A DNA stretch of 64,000 bases, taken from NCBI GenBank assembly GCA_000722615.1, contig JOKI01000003.1:154448-218447 (forward strand). Reading direction: 5' to 3'. Shown piece by piece: positions 8,734 through 18,327 of this stretch. The first letter of the stretch is position 1. Each line of letters begins with the position of its first letter. The translations under genes and the position numbers were made by a program. The stretch is from Pseudorhizobium pelagicum. Its GTDB lineage: Bacteria; Pseudomonadota; Alphaproteobacteria; Rhizobiales; Rhizobiaceae. Under the pieces are notes generated by a model, which made no database searches, was not told the DNA's origin, and was given only the letters and a program-made list of their open reading frames with translations.

Positions 8734-9615
8734 ATGAACTTCGATATTGGTGACGGCGTCGACACGATCGTCAATTACATTCTCGACAACTTCTCGCCCG
8801 CCCTGGAAGGCATCGCAGCCATCATCGGTTTCGTGACCGATGGTATCCAGGATACGCTGGCCGCTCTGCCCATGCTGGTGGGGCTGGCGATCTTTGTCCT
8901 CCTGTCGCTCTGGCGGGTCGGAACGGGGTTTGCAGTCTTCACGGGCGTTGCCCTCTGGCTGGTGGACACCATGGGCCTCTGGCCGGCGATGATGGAGACG
9001 CTGTCCCTCGTCATCGCCTCGACGGTCATCGCTATGCTCATCGGCCTGCCGCTCGGCATTGCCATGGCCGCCAAGGATTCCGTCGCCTCCAGCATTCGGC
9101 CTGTGCTCGACCTGATGCAGACGATGCCGGCCTTCGTCTATCTCATTCCGGCGGCGATGTTCTTCGGGCTCGGCGCCGTACCGGGGACGATCGCCACCGT
9201 GATTTTTTCCATGCCGCCGGTGGTGCGTCTTACCAATCTCGGTATCCGTCAGGTCGACGTCGAATTCGTCGAGGCGGGCCAGGCCTTCGGCTGCACCGCG
9301 TCGCAGTTGCTCTTCAAGGTCCAGCTGCCGAACGCCCTGCCGTCGATCATGGCCGGCATCAACCAGACGATCATGCTGTCGCTGTCCATGGTGGTGATCG
9401 CCTCCATGATCGGTGCCGGTGGTCTCGGAAACACCGTGCTGACGGGCATCCAGCGCTTGGATGTCGGTACCGGTTTCGAAGGCGGCCTTGCGGTCGTCAT
9501 TCTCGCGGTCGTTCTCGACCGCATCACCCAGAGTTTTGGGAAGGAGCGGCCGGTCTTCTGGCGCACCTTCTTCCCGAAGGCAGCGCGGCAACAGACCGAA
9601 CAGGCACCAGCCTGA
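8734..9615 (+). CDS. Choline/glycine betaine-type ABC transporter, permease (ProW/ChoW family)
   Basis: A 293-residue inner-membrane permease with about six to seven hydrophobic segments. The cytoplasmic coupling loop contains GIRQVDVEFVEAGQAFGC, the EAA-type motif that contacts the ATPase, and GAGGLGNTVLTGIQRLD is typical of ProW. The start at 8734 gives MNFDIGDGVD; an in-frame TTG at 8722 is possible. It begins 21 bp after the ATPase stop and is followed after 61 bp by the binding protein, in the order V-W-X. Confidence 0.9.
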   Translation: MNFDIGDGVDTIVNYILDNFSPALEGIAAIIGFVTDGIQDTLAALPMLVGLAIFVLLSLWRVGTGFAVFTGVALWLVDTMGLWPAMMETLSLVIASTVIAMLIGLPLGIAMAAKDSVASSIRPVLDLMQTMPAFVYLIPAAMFFGLGAVPGTIATVIFSMPPVVRLTNLGIRQVDVEFVEAGQAFGCTASQLLFKVQLPNALPSIMAGINQTIMLSLSMVVIASMIGAGGLGNTVLTGIQRLDVGTGFEGGLAVVILAVVLDRITQSFGKERPVFWRTFFPKAARQQTEQAPA

Positions 9616-9676
9616 TCGTCGCGATGCGTCAAAGCGGGCAGAACGCCCGATGCGAACCTTCCAAAAAGGAGCAGAT

Positions 9677-10546
9677 ATGATCAAGAAAATTCTTTCCATG
9701 GGCCTCGCCGCAGCGATGGCAAGCAGTGTTGCAACGACCGCGCTGGCACAGGACGGCACACCCGTGAAGATCGGCTGGTCGGCATGGTCCGACGCTGAAT
9801 TCGCAACGAAACTTGCCGCAAAGCTGATCGAGGATGAACTCGGCCAGGACGTCGAGCTGGTCCAGACCGATGTCGCGCCTCTCTATCAGGGCGTCAGCCG
9901 CGGTGATCTCGACCTCATGATGATGGCATGGCTGCCGCAGACGCATGCCGACTACTACGCCAGGGTCAAGGACGACGTCGAAACGATCGGTACCGTCTAC
10001 GACGGCGCAAAGCTCGGCTGGATCGTCCCGAACTACATTCCGGAAGACATGATCAGCTCGATCGAGGACCTGTCCAAGGACGAGGTCAAGGAGAAGCTGG
10101 ACAGCACCATCCAGGGCATCGATCCGGGCGCCGGCCTGACGCGGCTTTCGCAGCAGGCCGTCAAGGATTACGGCCTCGACGACTACAACCTGCAGATCTC
10201 CAGTGAGGCCGGCATGCTGACGACCGTCGACCGTGCCATGCGCTCGGAAGACTGGTTCGTGGCCACCTCCTGGAGCCCGCACTGGATGTTCGGCAAATAC
10301 GATGTCCGCTACATCGAGGACCCGAAGAAGTCGCTGGGCGAGGCCGAGCATGTCGATATCCTGGCACGCAAGGGTTTCCAGGAAGACCGGCCTGAAGTTG
10401 CTGCCTTCCTGTCGCGCATGAAGCTGCCGATCTCCGATCTCGAGGCCGGCATGTTCAATGCCCAGGAAACCTCGTACGAGGAAGCCGTTGCACAATACAT
10501 CGAAGACCATCCGGACCAGGTCGATGCCTGGGTCGGCAAGGACTGA
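9677..10546 (+). CDS. Choline/glycine betaine-type ABC transporter, periplasmic binding protein (OpuAC family)
   Basis: A 289-residue secreted binding protein. The signal peptide covers residues 1-24 (ending ALA-QDG). The mature part starts VKIGWSAWSDAEF and has LMMMAWLPQTHADYY, GWIVPNYIPEDM and WFVATSWSPHWMF. Trp and Tyr residues in these stretches are those that form the aromatic box for quaternary ammonium ligands in the family. An AAAAAGGAG site precedes the ATG at 9677. Strict separation of choline from betaine is not possible by eye. A strong terminator follows the gene. Confidence 0.9.
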   Translation: MIKKILSMGLAAAMASSVATTALAQDGTPVKIGWSAWSDAEFATKLAAKLIEDELGQDVELVQTDVAPLYQGVSRGDLDLMMMAWLPQTHADYYARVKDDVETIGTVYDGAKLGWIVPNYIPEDMISSIEDLSKDEVKEKLDSTIQGIDPGAGLTRLSQQAVKDYGLDDYNLQISSEAGMLTTVDRAMRSEDWFVATSWSPHWMFGKYDVRYIEDPKKSLGEAEHVDILARKGFQEDRPEVAAFLSRMKLPISDLEAGMFNAQETSYEEAVAQYIEDHPDQVDAWVGKD

Positions 10547-10555
10547 TTGACGACC

Positions 10556-10592
10556 GGCCGGTCGGGCTTTGCCCGGCCGGCCATTTCTTTTT
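10556..10592 (+). terminator. Rho-independent terminator of the choline/betaine importer operon
   Basis: A 12-bp GC-rich stem (10556-10567 with 10571-10582, one G-T pair) closes a TTT loop and is followed by ATTTCTTTTT. It starts 10 bp after the binding-protein stop codon. Confidence 0.85.
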
Positions 10593-10613
10593 CCAAGGCA
10601 GGTGGAGGCTCTG

Positions 10614-10874
10614 ATGGACCACGCACAGACCGAACTCTCCGTTTGTGACGACGACACGTTGGGTGGACGCATTTCCCTTGCTCGCGACGCCGCGGCACTA
10701 TCCGTGACGGAGACTGCTTTGATCCTAGGGGTCGAAACAGCAACCTGGTCCAACTGGGAAAACGACCGGGCCGAGCCACGCGCCAACCGTCTGGGCATGC
10801 TCGCCGGCGTGCTGCAGGTCAGTGTCGGCTGGCTCCTGGCCGGCCAGGGTCGTGGACCCGGCTATAGCGCCTGA
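10614..10874 (+). CDS. Small XRE-family helix-turn-helix protein
   Basis: An 86-residue protein made almost entirely of one HTH_3/XRE domain. The pattern GGRISLARDAAALSVTETA, then WSNWENDRAEPRANRLGMLA and SVGWLLAG, covers the helix-turn-helix and the fourth and fifth helices. The ATG at 10614 follows a strong GGTGGAGG site, which decides the start over 10569. It lies just after the importer terminator and so is probably transcribed separately. Such stand-alone XRE proteins are DNA-binding regulators; the target is unknown, and the flanking importer operons are candidates only by position. Confidence 0.8.
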   Translation: MDHAQTELSVCDDDTLGGRISLARDAAALSVTETALILGVETATWSNWENDRAEPRANRLGMLAGVLQVSVGWLLAGQGRGPGYSA

Positions 10875-10965
10875 GCTTTGTCCGCAAATGCGGCTAACGC
10901 CTTGTCATCGCGGATGACGGGGCTACCTTATCTCCGAACCAGGCCAAATCGAAAGGATCTTCCCC

Positions 10966-12519
10966 ATGAAGAGGCTGTTTCAACGGGCGGCTGTTGCCGC
11001 CGCATTTGCGCTGGTCGGTTTCACCGCTGCCGCGCAGACACCCCCGAATGTCCTGATCGTCGGTCAGATTGCCGAGCCGCAGTCGCTTGATCCTCATGCC
11101 GTGACCGCCACCAACGATTTCCGCATCCTCGTGAACCTGTACGACGGCCTGGTCCGGTACAAGGACGGGACCCTCGAAGTGGAGCCGGCGCTTGCGGAAA
11201 GCTGGACGATCTCCGACGACGGGAAGACCTATACCTTCAAGCTTCGAGAAGGCGTGACCTTCCATGATGGCTCGGCCTTCGATGCGACGGCGGTCAAGTT
11301 CAACTTCGACCGGATGCTGAAGGAGGATCACCCCTTCCACGACACCGGCCCGTTTCCGCTGTCCTTCAACTTCGCCTCCATCGATGCGGTGAATGTCATC
11401 GACGACAACACGGTCGAATTCCAGCTGAAGGAAGCATTCGCGCCGTTCCTCTCCAATCTCGCCTATCCCACCGGCCTGATCGTCTCGCCCGCCGCGGTCG
11501 AGGAGCATGGCCAGGAATTCGGGCGCCATCCGTCCGGCACCGGCCCTTTCAAGTTCGCGGAATGGCAGTCCAACCAGTTGGTCGCTGCCGAGCGGAACGA
11601 AGACTATTGGGACGGGGCGCCCGCGCTTGAAGCCGTCGTCTTCCGTCCGATCACCGATTCCAACACGCGCGTTGCCGAAATGCTCGCCGGTGGCATCGAC
11701 GTGATGGTCGAAGTGCCGCCGGACAACCTCGCCTCCTTCAAGTCGGACGCCAACTTCTCCGTTACCGAGCAGGCCGGTCCCCACGTCTGGTTCTCGATCC
11801 TCAACACGAAGGAAGGGCCATTTGCCGACAAGCGGGTTCGCCAGGCGGCCAACTATGCGGTCAACAAGGAGACGCTGGTCAACGATGTGCTGCAGGGCAC
11901 CGCGACCGTTGCCGCCGGCCCCATCCCGCCGGCATTCAACTGGGTCGAAAGCTCCGTGGAGCCTTATCCATACGATCCGGAGAAGGCGAAGGCGCTGCTG
12001 GCCGAGGCCGGTGTCGAGAACCCGGAGCTGACCTTCTACGTGACCGAGGGTGGTTCGGGCATGCTCAATCCTGTCGTCATGGGAGCCGCGATCCAGGCGG
12101 ATCTCCAGGCCGTCGGCTTCGACGTCTCCATCGAGAGCTACGAGTGGAATACCTTCCTCGGCCGCGTCAACGCCGGTCTCGAGGGGCAGGCCGATATGGC
12201 CGAGATGGCCTGGATGACCAATGATCCCGACACCGTGCCCTATCTGACGCTGCGCACCGATGCGCAGCCGGAGAACGGCGGCTTCAACTCCGGCTACTAC
12301 TCGAACCCGGAGGTCGACAAGCTCCTCGACCAGGCGCGCACCTCCACGGATCAGGCGGAACGCGGCAGGCTCTACGGTGACGTGCAGCAGATCGTGCACG
12401 ACGACGCGCCGTGGCTCTTCGTGGCCAACTGGAAGCAGAACGCCGTGACGACCGCGGCCGTTCAGGGCTTCAAGCTGCAGCCGTCCTTCCTGCTGCATCT
12501 CAAAGACGTCAGCAAGTAA
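10966..12519 (+). CDS. Peptide-type ABC transporter, periplasmic binding protein (DppA/OppA family)
   Basis: A 517-residue secreted protein of the SBP_bac_5 family, with a signal peptide of about 22 residues (ending AAA-QTPP). Hallmarks are EPQSLDPHAVT, LYDGLVRYKDG, ESWTISDDGKTYTFKLREGVTFHDGS, HPSGTGPFKF and VRQAANYAVNKE. It heads a four-gene importer operon and should capture short peptides or a similar amide solute in the periplasm. The family also binds opines, nickel and other compounds, so the substrate is open. An AAAGGA site precedes the start. Confidence 0.9.
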   Translation: MKRLFQRAAVAAAFALVGFTAAAQTPPNVLIVGQIAEPQSLDPHAVTATNDFRILVNLYDGLVRYKDGTLEVEPALAESWTISDDGKTYTFKLREGVTFHDGSAFDATAVKFNFDRMLKEDHPFHDTGPFPLSFNFASIDAVNVIDDNTVEFQLKEAFAPFLSNLAYPTGLIVSPAAVEEHGQEFGRHPSGTGPFKFAEWQSNQLVAAERNEDYWDGAPALEAVVFRPITDSNTRVAEMLAGGIDVMVEVPPDNLASFKSDANFSVTEQAGPHVWFSILNTKEGPFADKRVRQAANYAVNKETLVNDVLQGTATVAAGPIPPAFNWVESSVEPYPYDPEKAKALLAEAGVENPELTFYVTEGGSGMLNPVVMGAAIQADLQAVGFDVSIESYEWNTFLGRVNAGLEGQADMAEMAWMTNDPDTVPYLTLRTDAQPENGGFNSGYYSNPEVDKLLDQARTSTDQAERGRLYGDVQQIVHDDAPWLFVANWKQNAVTTAAVQGFKLQPSFLLHLKDVSK

Positions 12520-12580
12520 TCCAACGCTGCCGGTCCAGCCGCTGCGGCGGCGGGCCGGCATGCGTCTGCGGAGGCAGTGC

Positions 12581-13528
12581 ATGCCGTCCTACATCCTGAA
12601 GCGGCTCCTTTCGATGATCCCCGTCCTCTTCGGGCTGTCGGTCATCGTGTTTCTCGTCATGGCGATGATCCCGGGCGACCCCGCAATCGCCATCCTCGGC
12701 GCCTATGCAACGCCGGAGAATGTCGCGCGGATCAACAGCGATCTCGGCCTCGACAAGCCGCTCGTGCAGCAATACTTCATCTGGATCGGGAACGTCCTGC
12801 AGGGCGATTTCGGCCGCTCCTTTGCACTCAACCGCCCGGTTCTGGACGAGGTGCTGGAGCGCTTCCGGGCGACGCTGGTGCTGGCGGGCGTTGCGCTCGT
12901 GCTGTGCTCGGTGATCGGGTTGGTGGCCGGCGTGGTGTCCGCTGTCCGACAGTTCGGCTGGGTCGACAAGGTGATCACCTTCGTCGTGCTTGCCGGTATC
13001 TCCGTGCCGTCCTTCTGGCTCGGCCTGATCCTGATCCTGCTCTTTGCCGTGAAGTGGCGGCTGCTGCCGGCAAGCGGCATGTATGCCGTCTACGGCGGCG
13101 GCGACCTGAAGGACCTCCTGCTTCATCTGATCCTGCCCGCCTTCACCCTTGCCGTGGTCGCAGCCGGCGTCATCGCCAGGCTGACGCGCGCCGCCATGCT
13201 CGAGGTGCTGCGCCAGGACTTTATCCGCACAGCCAGGGCGAAAGGACTGCCGGAACGCAGCGTCATCTACCGTCATGCGTTCCGGGCCGCGCTCGTCAGC
13301 GTCATTCCGGTGATCGGCATACAGGCTGGCTTCGTTCTGGGCGGTGCCGTCTATATCGAGACCGTCTTCCAGTGGCCGGGCGTCGGCGCCATGCTGGTCA
13401 AGGCCATCTCCACGCGCGACATCCTCCTGGTTCAGGGCGGCGTGCTCGTCGTGGCGGGCAGCTATGTGTTCTTCAACCTCATCGCCGACGTGGTCCAGAC
13501 GATGCTCGATCCGAGGATCCGCACATGA
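12581..13528 (+). CDS. Peptide-type ABC transporter permease 1 (DppB family)
   Basis: A 315-residue integral membrane protein with about six transmembrane helices. It begins MPSYILKRLLSMIPVLFGLSV, the typical DppB start. The coupling loop carries LEVLRQDFIRTARAKGL, and the C-terminus ends VQTMLDPRIRT. The ATG at 12581 follows GCGGAGGC; an upstream in-frame ATG at 12560 adds seven unlikely residues. The stop overlaps the next start by 4 bp (ATGA), so the two subunits are translationally coupled. Confidence 0.9.
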   Translation: MPSYILKRLLSMIPVLFGLSVIVFLVMAMIPGDPAIAILGAYATPENVARINSDLGLDKPLVQQYFIWIGNVLQGDFGRSFALNRPVLDEVLERFRATLVLAGVALVLCSVIGLVAGVVSAVRQFGWVDKVITFVVLAGISVPSFWLGLILILLFAVKWRLLPASGMYAVYGGGDLKDLLLHLILPAFTLAVVAAGVIARLTRAAMLEVLRQDFIRTARAKGLPERSVIYRHAFRAALVSVIPVIGIQAGFVLGGAVYIETVFQWPGVGAMLVKAISTRDILLVQGGVLVVAGSYVFFNLIADVVQTMLDPRIRT

Positions 13529-15327
13529 GCGATGCTCTCGCAACCCCATCGCTGCCGGCGGCAGGTTCCGGCCGCGTCTCCTCCTGGAGGCTGCTCTTCA
13601 ACAACCGGCTGGCGACCATTGGGCTCTGCATGCTGTCGGCGCTGGTGTTGATGACGCTCCTGGCGCCGATCCTGCCGCTGCCGGATCCGGATGCCACGGC
13701 GCCTGCGGATCGTCTGCAGCCCCTGTTTTCGGCAGGCCATATCCTCGGGACCGACCAGCTGGGCCGCGACATCCTCAGCCGGTTGATCTGGGGCAGCCGT
13801 GTCTCCATGATCGTCGGCTTCTCCGCCACCCTGGTCGCCGCGGCCATCGGGTCCACGATCGGCATCGTTTCGGGCTATGCCGGGGGGCGCACGGACAACC
13901 TGATGATGCGCGGCATCGATATGCTGATGGCATTCCCCTACATCCTGCTGGCGCTGGCCATCGTCGCCGTGCTGGGGCCGGGGCTGATGAACGCCCTCTA
14001 TGCCATTGCCGTCGTCAACATTCCCTTCTTCGCGCGCAACGTGCGCGGCGTGACGCTCGGGCTCTCGCATCGCGAGTTCGTCGATGCCGCACGGCTGTCG
14101 GGCAAGGGGCATCTGTCGATCGTTCTGACCGAGATCCTGCCCAATGTCCTGCCGGTCATCGTCATCACCATGTCGACGACCGCCGGATGGATGATCCTCG
14201 AAACGGCCGGCCTCAGCTTTCTCGGCCTCGGGGCGCAACCGCCGCAGGCAGACCTCGGCTCGATGCTCGGCGAGGGGCGGGCACAGCTCTTCACGGCGCC
14301 GCATGTCTCGGTGGTGCCAGGGGTGATGATCTTCCTGATCGTCATCAGCCTGAACGTGCTCGGTGACGGCATCCGCGACGTGCTCGATCCGCGCCTCAGG
14401 TCAGGCGCGCTCCTTCGTCCCGGTCCGGTCACGGCTGTCGATCCGGAACGCTCTCGACCGAAGAACGGCAAGCCGAGTGCGATCCTCACCGTCGAGGGGC
14501 TGGAAATCGGATTTACCCGTAACGGTCGCTATTCGGCTGCCGTCAAGGGCGTCTCCCTGCATCTGCACCCCGGCGAATGCCTGGGACTGATCGGCGAAAG
14601 CGGCTCGGGAAAAAGTGTCACCGCCTTGTCGATCATGGGACTGGTCAGCTCCCCGCCGGGGATCATCCGCAACGGGGCGATCTACCTGCATGGCGAGGAC
14701 GTGCTGTCGATGCCGCAGACCCAGCTGATTTCCGCCAGGGGAAGCCGGGTCGCCTATATCTTCCAGGACCCGCTGACGACGCTGCATCCGATGCATTCCA
14801 TCGGCCGGCAGGTCGCGGAGGCGATCGCCGCGCACCAGACACTGAGCCGGCAGGCTCTGCGGGAGAGAAGCATCGCGCTGCTCGATCGCGTCGGGATCCC
14901 GGACGCCGAGAAGCGGGCAAACCATTTCCCGCATCAGCTCTCGGGCGGTCAGCGGCAACGCGTCGGGATTGCCATGGCGCTTGCGAATGATCCGGATGTC
15001 ATCATTGCCGACGAGCCGACGACGGCGCTCGACGTCACCGTGCAGGCTCAGATCCTGGCGCTGCTGCGCGAGCTGCAACGGGAGCGCGGCATGGCCCTGC
15101 TCTTCATCACGCATGATTTCGGCGTGGTGACGGAGATCTGCGATCGCGTCGCCGTCATGAGAGATGGCCACATCGTGGAAACTGGCAAGACGCAGGCCGT
15201 GCTTGGTGATCCGCAGCACGAATACACGAAACGCCTGATCGCCTGCGTGCCGGAGATCGGGACCGGCAAAAGCTTCCTCGATAGGGTGGCGCCGATCTTT
15301 GCTGCCGATGCGGAGGAACGACCATGA
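13525..15327 (+). CDS. Fused peptide-type ABC transporter permease 2 and ATPase (DppC-DppD fusion)
   Basis: A 600-residue fusion. Residues 1 to about 290 form a DppC-type permease with LLFNNRLATIGL, GTDQLGRDILSRLIWGSR, the coupling loop EFVDAARLSGKG and the terminal DGIRDVLDPRLR. A basic linker of about 25 residues (near 290-315) leads to a DppD-type ATPase: Walker A GESGSGKS about 356-363, signature LSGGQRQR near 472, Walker B VIIADEPTTALD near 492, and the C-terminal YTKRLIACVPE. Both halves look intact with no stop or frameshift between them, so it is one polypeptide. Translation starts inside the end of dppB (ATGA) and its stop overlaps the next ATPase by 4 bp. Confidence 0.9.
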   Translation: MSDALATPSLPAAGSGRVSSWRLLFNNRLATIGLCMLSALVLMTLLAPILPLPDPDATAPADRLQPLFSAGHILGTDQLGRDILSRLIWGSRVSMIVGFSATLVAAAIGSTIGIVSGYAGGRTDNLMMRGIDMLMAFPYILLALAIVAVLGPGLMNALYAIAVVNIPFFARNVRGVTLGLSHREFVDAARLSGKGHLSIVLTEILPNVLPVIVITMSTTAGWMILETAGLSFLGLGAQPPQADLGSMLGEGRAQLFTAPHVSVVPGVMIFLIVISLNVLGDGIRDVLDPRLRSGALLRPGPVTAVDPERSRPKNGKPSAILTVEGLEIGFTRNGRYSAAVKGVSLHLHPGECLGLIGESGSGKSVTALSIMGLVSSPPGIIRNGAIYLHGEDVLSMPQTQLISARGSRVAYIFQDPLTTLHPMHSIGRQVAEAIAAHQTLSRQALRERSIALLDRVGIPDAEKRANHFPHQLSGGQRQRVGIAMALANDPDVIIADEPTTALDVTVQAQILALLRELQRERGMALLFITHDFGVVTEICDRVAVMRDGHIVETGKTQAVLGDPQHEYTKRLIACVPEIGTGKSFLDRVAPIFAADAEERP

Positions 15328-16121
15328 GCGGCAGCGCCATCGAGGTCCGCAATCTGAGCAAGACGTTTGGCGGCGGGCGGTCACTGTTTGGCACGGAGCG
15401 GCATGCGGTCAAGGCTGTCGACCAGGTGTCGCTCGTGTTGCAGCGGGGCGAAACGCTGGCGGTGGTGGGAGAGAGCGGATCGGGCAAGAGCACGCTTGCG
15501 CGCATGCTGGTCGGGCTCGAAGAGCCGACGTTCGGGGACATGCAAATTGCCGGCCGCGATGCTGCTGCACTTCGTCGCGACGGACCAAGAGCCTTCGGGA
15601 AGATGGTTCAATATGTGTTTCAGGATCCGGTCGCCTCTCTCAATCCGCGCAAGATGATCCGGCAGGCTCTGGAGGCGCCGCTGAAACTGATGAACGGATA
15701 TGACGCCGGGAAGCGGCAGGCGCGGATGGCGGAGCTGCTCGATGCGGTGCAGATGCCGAAGGATACGCTGGATCGCTACCCGCACGAGTTCTCCGGCGGT
15801 CAGGCACAGCGTATCGCCATTGCACGGGCGCTGGCGGCCGAGGCTGAAATTCTCATTCTCGACGAGCCGGTGAGCGCTCTCGACGTGTCCGTCCAGGCTC
15901 AAGTGCTCCTGCTCCTGCGGGACCTGAAGCGGCAGTTCGGCCTCTCGTATCTGTTTATCAGCCACGACCTTGCCGTCGTCGAGGCGATCTCCGACCGAGT
16001 TGCGGTGATGCACAAGGGGCGGCTGGTGGAAGAAGCGCCGACGGACCAGTTGTTCAGGGCCCCCCGCGATCCTTATACTCGGCAATTGCTTGACAGCGCG
16101 CCGAAGCTGCGGAAGGCCTGA
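15324..16121 (+). CDS. Peptide-type ABC transporter, second ATP-binding subunit (DppF family)
   Basis: A 265-residue ATPase with Walker A GESGSGKST, Q-loop YVFQDPVASLNPR, signature EFSGGQAQR, Walker B ILILDEPVSALD and switch LFISHDLAVV. It is shorter than most DppF proteins (about 320) because it ends soon after the nucleotide-binding domain (PRDPYTRQLLDSAPKL). The start overlaps the fusion gene by 4 bp. It should pair with the ATPase half of the fusion to energise the importer. About 140 bp without an obvious terminator separate it from nadE. Confidence 0.9.
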   Translation: MSGSAIEVRNLSKTFGGGRSLFGTERHAVKAVDQVSLVLQRGETLAVVGESGSGKSTLARMLVGLEEPTFGDMQIAGRDAAALRRDGPRAFGKMVQYVFQDPVASLNPRKMIRQALEAPLKLMNGYDAGKRQARMAELLDAVQMPKDTLDRYPHEFSGGQAQRIAIARALAAEAEILILDEPVSALDVSVQAQVLLLLRDLKRQFGLSYLFISHDLAVVEAISDRVAVMHKGRLVEEAPTDQLFRAPRDPYTRQLLDSAPKLRKA

Positions 16122-16265
16122 GGTCGCCCAGTTGCTTCGGCGCAGGATCACGATAAACAGGATCGAGATGATGATCTGTCGCCGATCGACATCATATGTC
16201 TTGCCGGTGGCGGCGAGCGCCCAATGTCACTCAAGGCGCAAGATCAGACGAGGAGAGGCCAGGTC

Positions 16266-18311
16266 GTGAACGCGTTCTATTCCCTTTACAGCCATGAGTT
16301 CCTGCGCGTGGCGACATGCGTCCCGGCCACCGAGGTGGCGGATCCCGACTTCGCCGTCGCCGAAACACTGCGGCTGGCGGAGCTCGGACATGCCGACGGC
16401 GCGGGCGTCATGCTGTTTCCGGAACTCGGCCTTTCGTCCTACGCCATCGACGACCTGCTGCTCCAGGATGCGCTGCTCGATGCCGTCGAGCGGGCGATCG
16501 GCAAGATCGTCGAGGCCAGCAAGGATCTCTACCCGGTGCTGGCGGTCGGCGCGCCGCTGCGGGGCGACGGGCGGCTGTACAACACTGGCGTGATCATCCA
16601 CCGCGGCAAGATCCTCGGCGTCGTTCCCAAGGCCTATCTACCGAACTACCGGGAGTTCTACGAGCGGCGGCATTTCTCCCCGGGCGCCGGCGTCACGGAC
16701 GCCACCATCTCGGTCGGGGGACATCGCGTTCCCTTCGGCGTCGATCTGCTGTTCCGGTCCGAGGGTTCGGTGCCCTTCACCTTCCATGTCGAGGTCTGCG
16801 AGGATTTCTGGGTGCCCCTGCCGCCATCGACGCGCGCGGCCATGGCGGGTGCGGAGCTGCTGCTCAACCTGTCGGCGAGCAATATCACCATCGGCAAGGC
16901 GGAGACCCGCCGGATGCTCTGCGCCAGCCAGTCTGCCCGTGCGGTGGCGGCCTACGCCTATTCGGCCGCCGGTCCGGGGGAATCCACCACCGATCTTGCC
17001 TGGGATGGTCACGCGGCCGTCTACGAATACGGCGACCTGCTGGCTGAGACGGAACGCTTTCCGACCGGTGGCACTTTCGTGACCGCCGACATCGATCTCG
17101 GGCGGCTGCGCCAGGAGCGGATGCGGCTCAACAGCTTTGCCGATTGCGCGCGGCAGGAGCTTCCGCAGGGTCACGGCTACCGCAAGGTCGGCTTCACGCT
17201 CGACAAGCCTGCCGACGTTGTGCCGCTCCGCCGCCGGATCGAGCGTTTCCCGTATGTGCCGTCGAACCCGGCACGCCTGCGCGAAGATTGCTACGAGGCC
17301 TACAACATCCAGGTCCAGGGTCTCGCCAAGCGATTGGCCGCGACCGGTATCAAGCACCCGGTGATCGGCGTCTCGGGCGGGCTCGATTCCACCCAGGCGC
17401 TGATCGTCGCCGCGCGCGCGATAGATCTGATCGGCGAGGATCGCAAGAACATCCGCGCCTATACGCTGCCGGGCTTTGCCACCTCCGATTCCACCAAGAG
17501 CAATGCCTGGACGCTGATCAACAGCCTCGGCGTGACCGGCGAGGAAATCGACATCCGCCCGGCCGCGCGGCAGATGCTGGCCGACCTCGGCCATCCCTTC
17601 GGCGCCGGCGAGCCGGTCTACGACGTGACCTTCGAGAACGTGCAGGCAGGCCTGCGCACCGATTACCTGTTCCGGCTGGCCAACCAGGTCGGTGGCCTGG
17701 TGGTCGGCACGGGAGACCTTTCCGAGCTCGGGCTTGGCTGGTGCACCTATGGTGTCGGCGATCACATGTCGCACTACAACGTCAATGCGTCGGTCTCCAA
17801 GACGCTGATCCAGCACCTTATCCGCTTTGTCGCTCGCTCAGGCGATGTCACCCCGGAAACCGCCGCGGTGCTGGAGGCGATCCTCGCGACCGAAATCTCG
17901 CCGGAACTCGTGCCGCCGGGCGAAGAGGGCGTCCTGCAGTCGACGCAGGACATCGTCGGGCCCTATGCGCTGCAGGACTTCAACCTCTTCTATCTCACCC
18001 GCTATGGATACCGCCCGTCGAAGATTGCCTTCCTGTCGTACAACGCCTGGAGCGATGCGGAGAGCGGCGTGTGGCCTCAGGATATCCCGGAAGACCAGAA
18101 GCGGGCCTATGCGATGGCGGACATCCGTCACTGGATGGAGGTCTTCCTGCGGCGCTTCTTCAACAACCAGTTCAAGCGCTCGGCTGCGCCGAACGGCCCG
18201 AAGATCTCCTCCGGCGGCTCCCTCTCGCCAAGGGGGGACTGGCGTGCACCCTCGGATGCCAGCGCAAAGGTCTGGCTTGCCGAACTCAGGGACAACGTGC
18301 CGGCCGAATAG
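16266..18311 (+). CDS. nadE: Glutamine-dependent NAD(+) synthetase
   Basis: A 681-residue two-domain enzyme that amidates nicotinic acid adenine dinucleotide to NAD with glutamine. The N-terminal nitrilase-like glutaminase domain has its triad in FPELGLSSY (Glu), KAYLPNYREFYE (Lys) and VEVCEDFW (Cys178). The synthetase domain has the ATP-binding SGGLDST at about 370, with GDLSELGLGWCTYGVGDHM and NFLFYLTRYG-like helices after it. The likely start is GTG at 16266 after AGGAGAGG; an ATG at 16224 would add 14 residues. It is of the long bacterial type. NAD biosynthesis also appears in the window as nadD. Confidence 0.95.
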   Translation: MNAFYSLYSHEFLRVATCVPATEVADPDFAVAETLRLAELGHADGAGVMLFPELGLSSYAIDDLLLQDALLDAVERAIGKIVEASKDLYPVLAVGAPLRGDGRLYNTGVIIHRGKILGVVPKAYLPNYREFYERRHFSPGAGVTDATISVGGHRVPFGVDLLFRSEGSVPFTFHVEVCEDFWVPLPPSTRAAMAGAELLLNLSASNITIGKAETRRMLCASQSARAVAAYAYSAAGPGESTTDLAWDGHAAVYEYGDLLAETERFPTGGTFVTADIDLGRLRQERMRLNSFADCARQELPQGHGYRKVGFTLDKPADVVPLRRRIERFPYVPSNPARLREDCYEAYNIQVQGLAKRLAATGIKHPVIGVSGGLDSTQALIVAARAIDLIGEDRKNIRAYTLPGFATSDSTKSNAWTLINSLGVTGEEIDIRPAARQMLADLGHPFGAGEPVYDVTFENVQAGLRTDYLFRLANQVGGLVVGTGDLSELGLGWCTYGVGDHMSHYNVNASVSKTLIQHLIRFVARSGDVTPETAAVLEAILATEISPELVPPGEEGVLQSTQDIVGPYALQDFNLFYLTRYGYRPSKIAFLSYNAWSDAESGVWPQDIPEDQKRAYAMADIRHWMEVFLRRFFNNQFKRSAAPNGPKISSGGSLSPRGDWRAPSDASAKVWLAELRDNVPAE

Positions 18312-18327
18312 CCGCCAGCGAGCGGCC

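Noticed and set aside
12577-13524. A 316-residue N-terminal extension of the permease-ATPase fusion
   Set aside because: The frame is open but overlaps all of the DppB-like gene in another frame and reads as Arg/Ala-rich noise. The fusion starts at the ATGA overlap at 13525.
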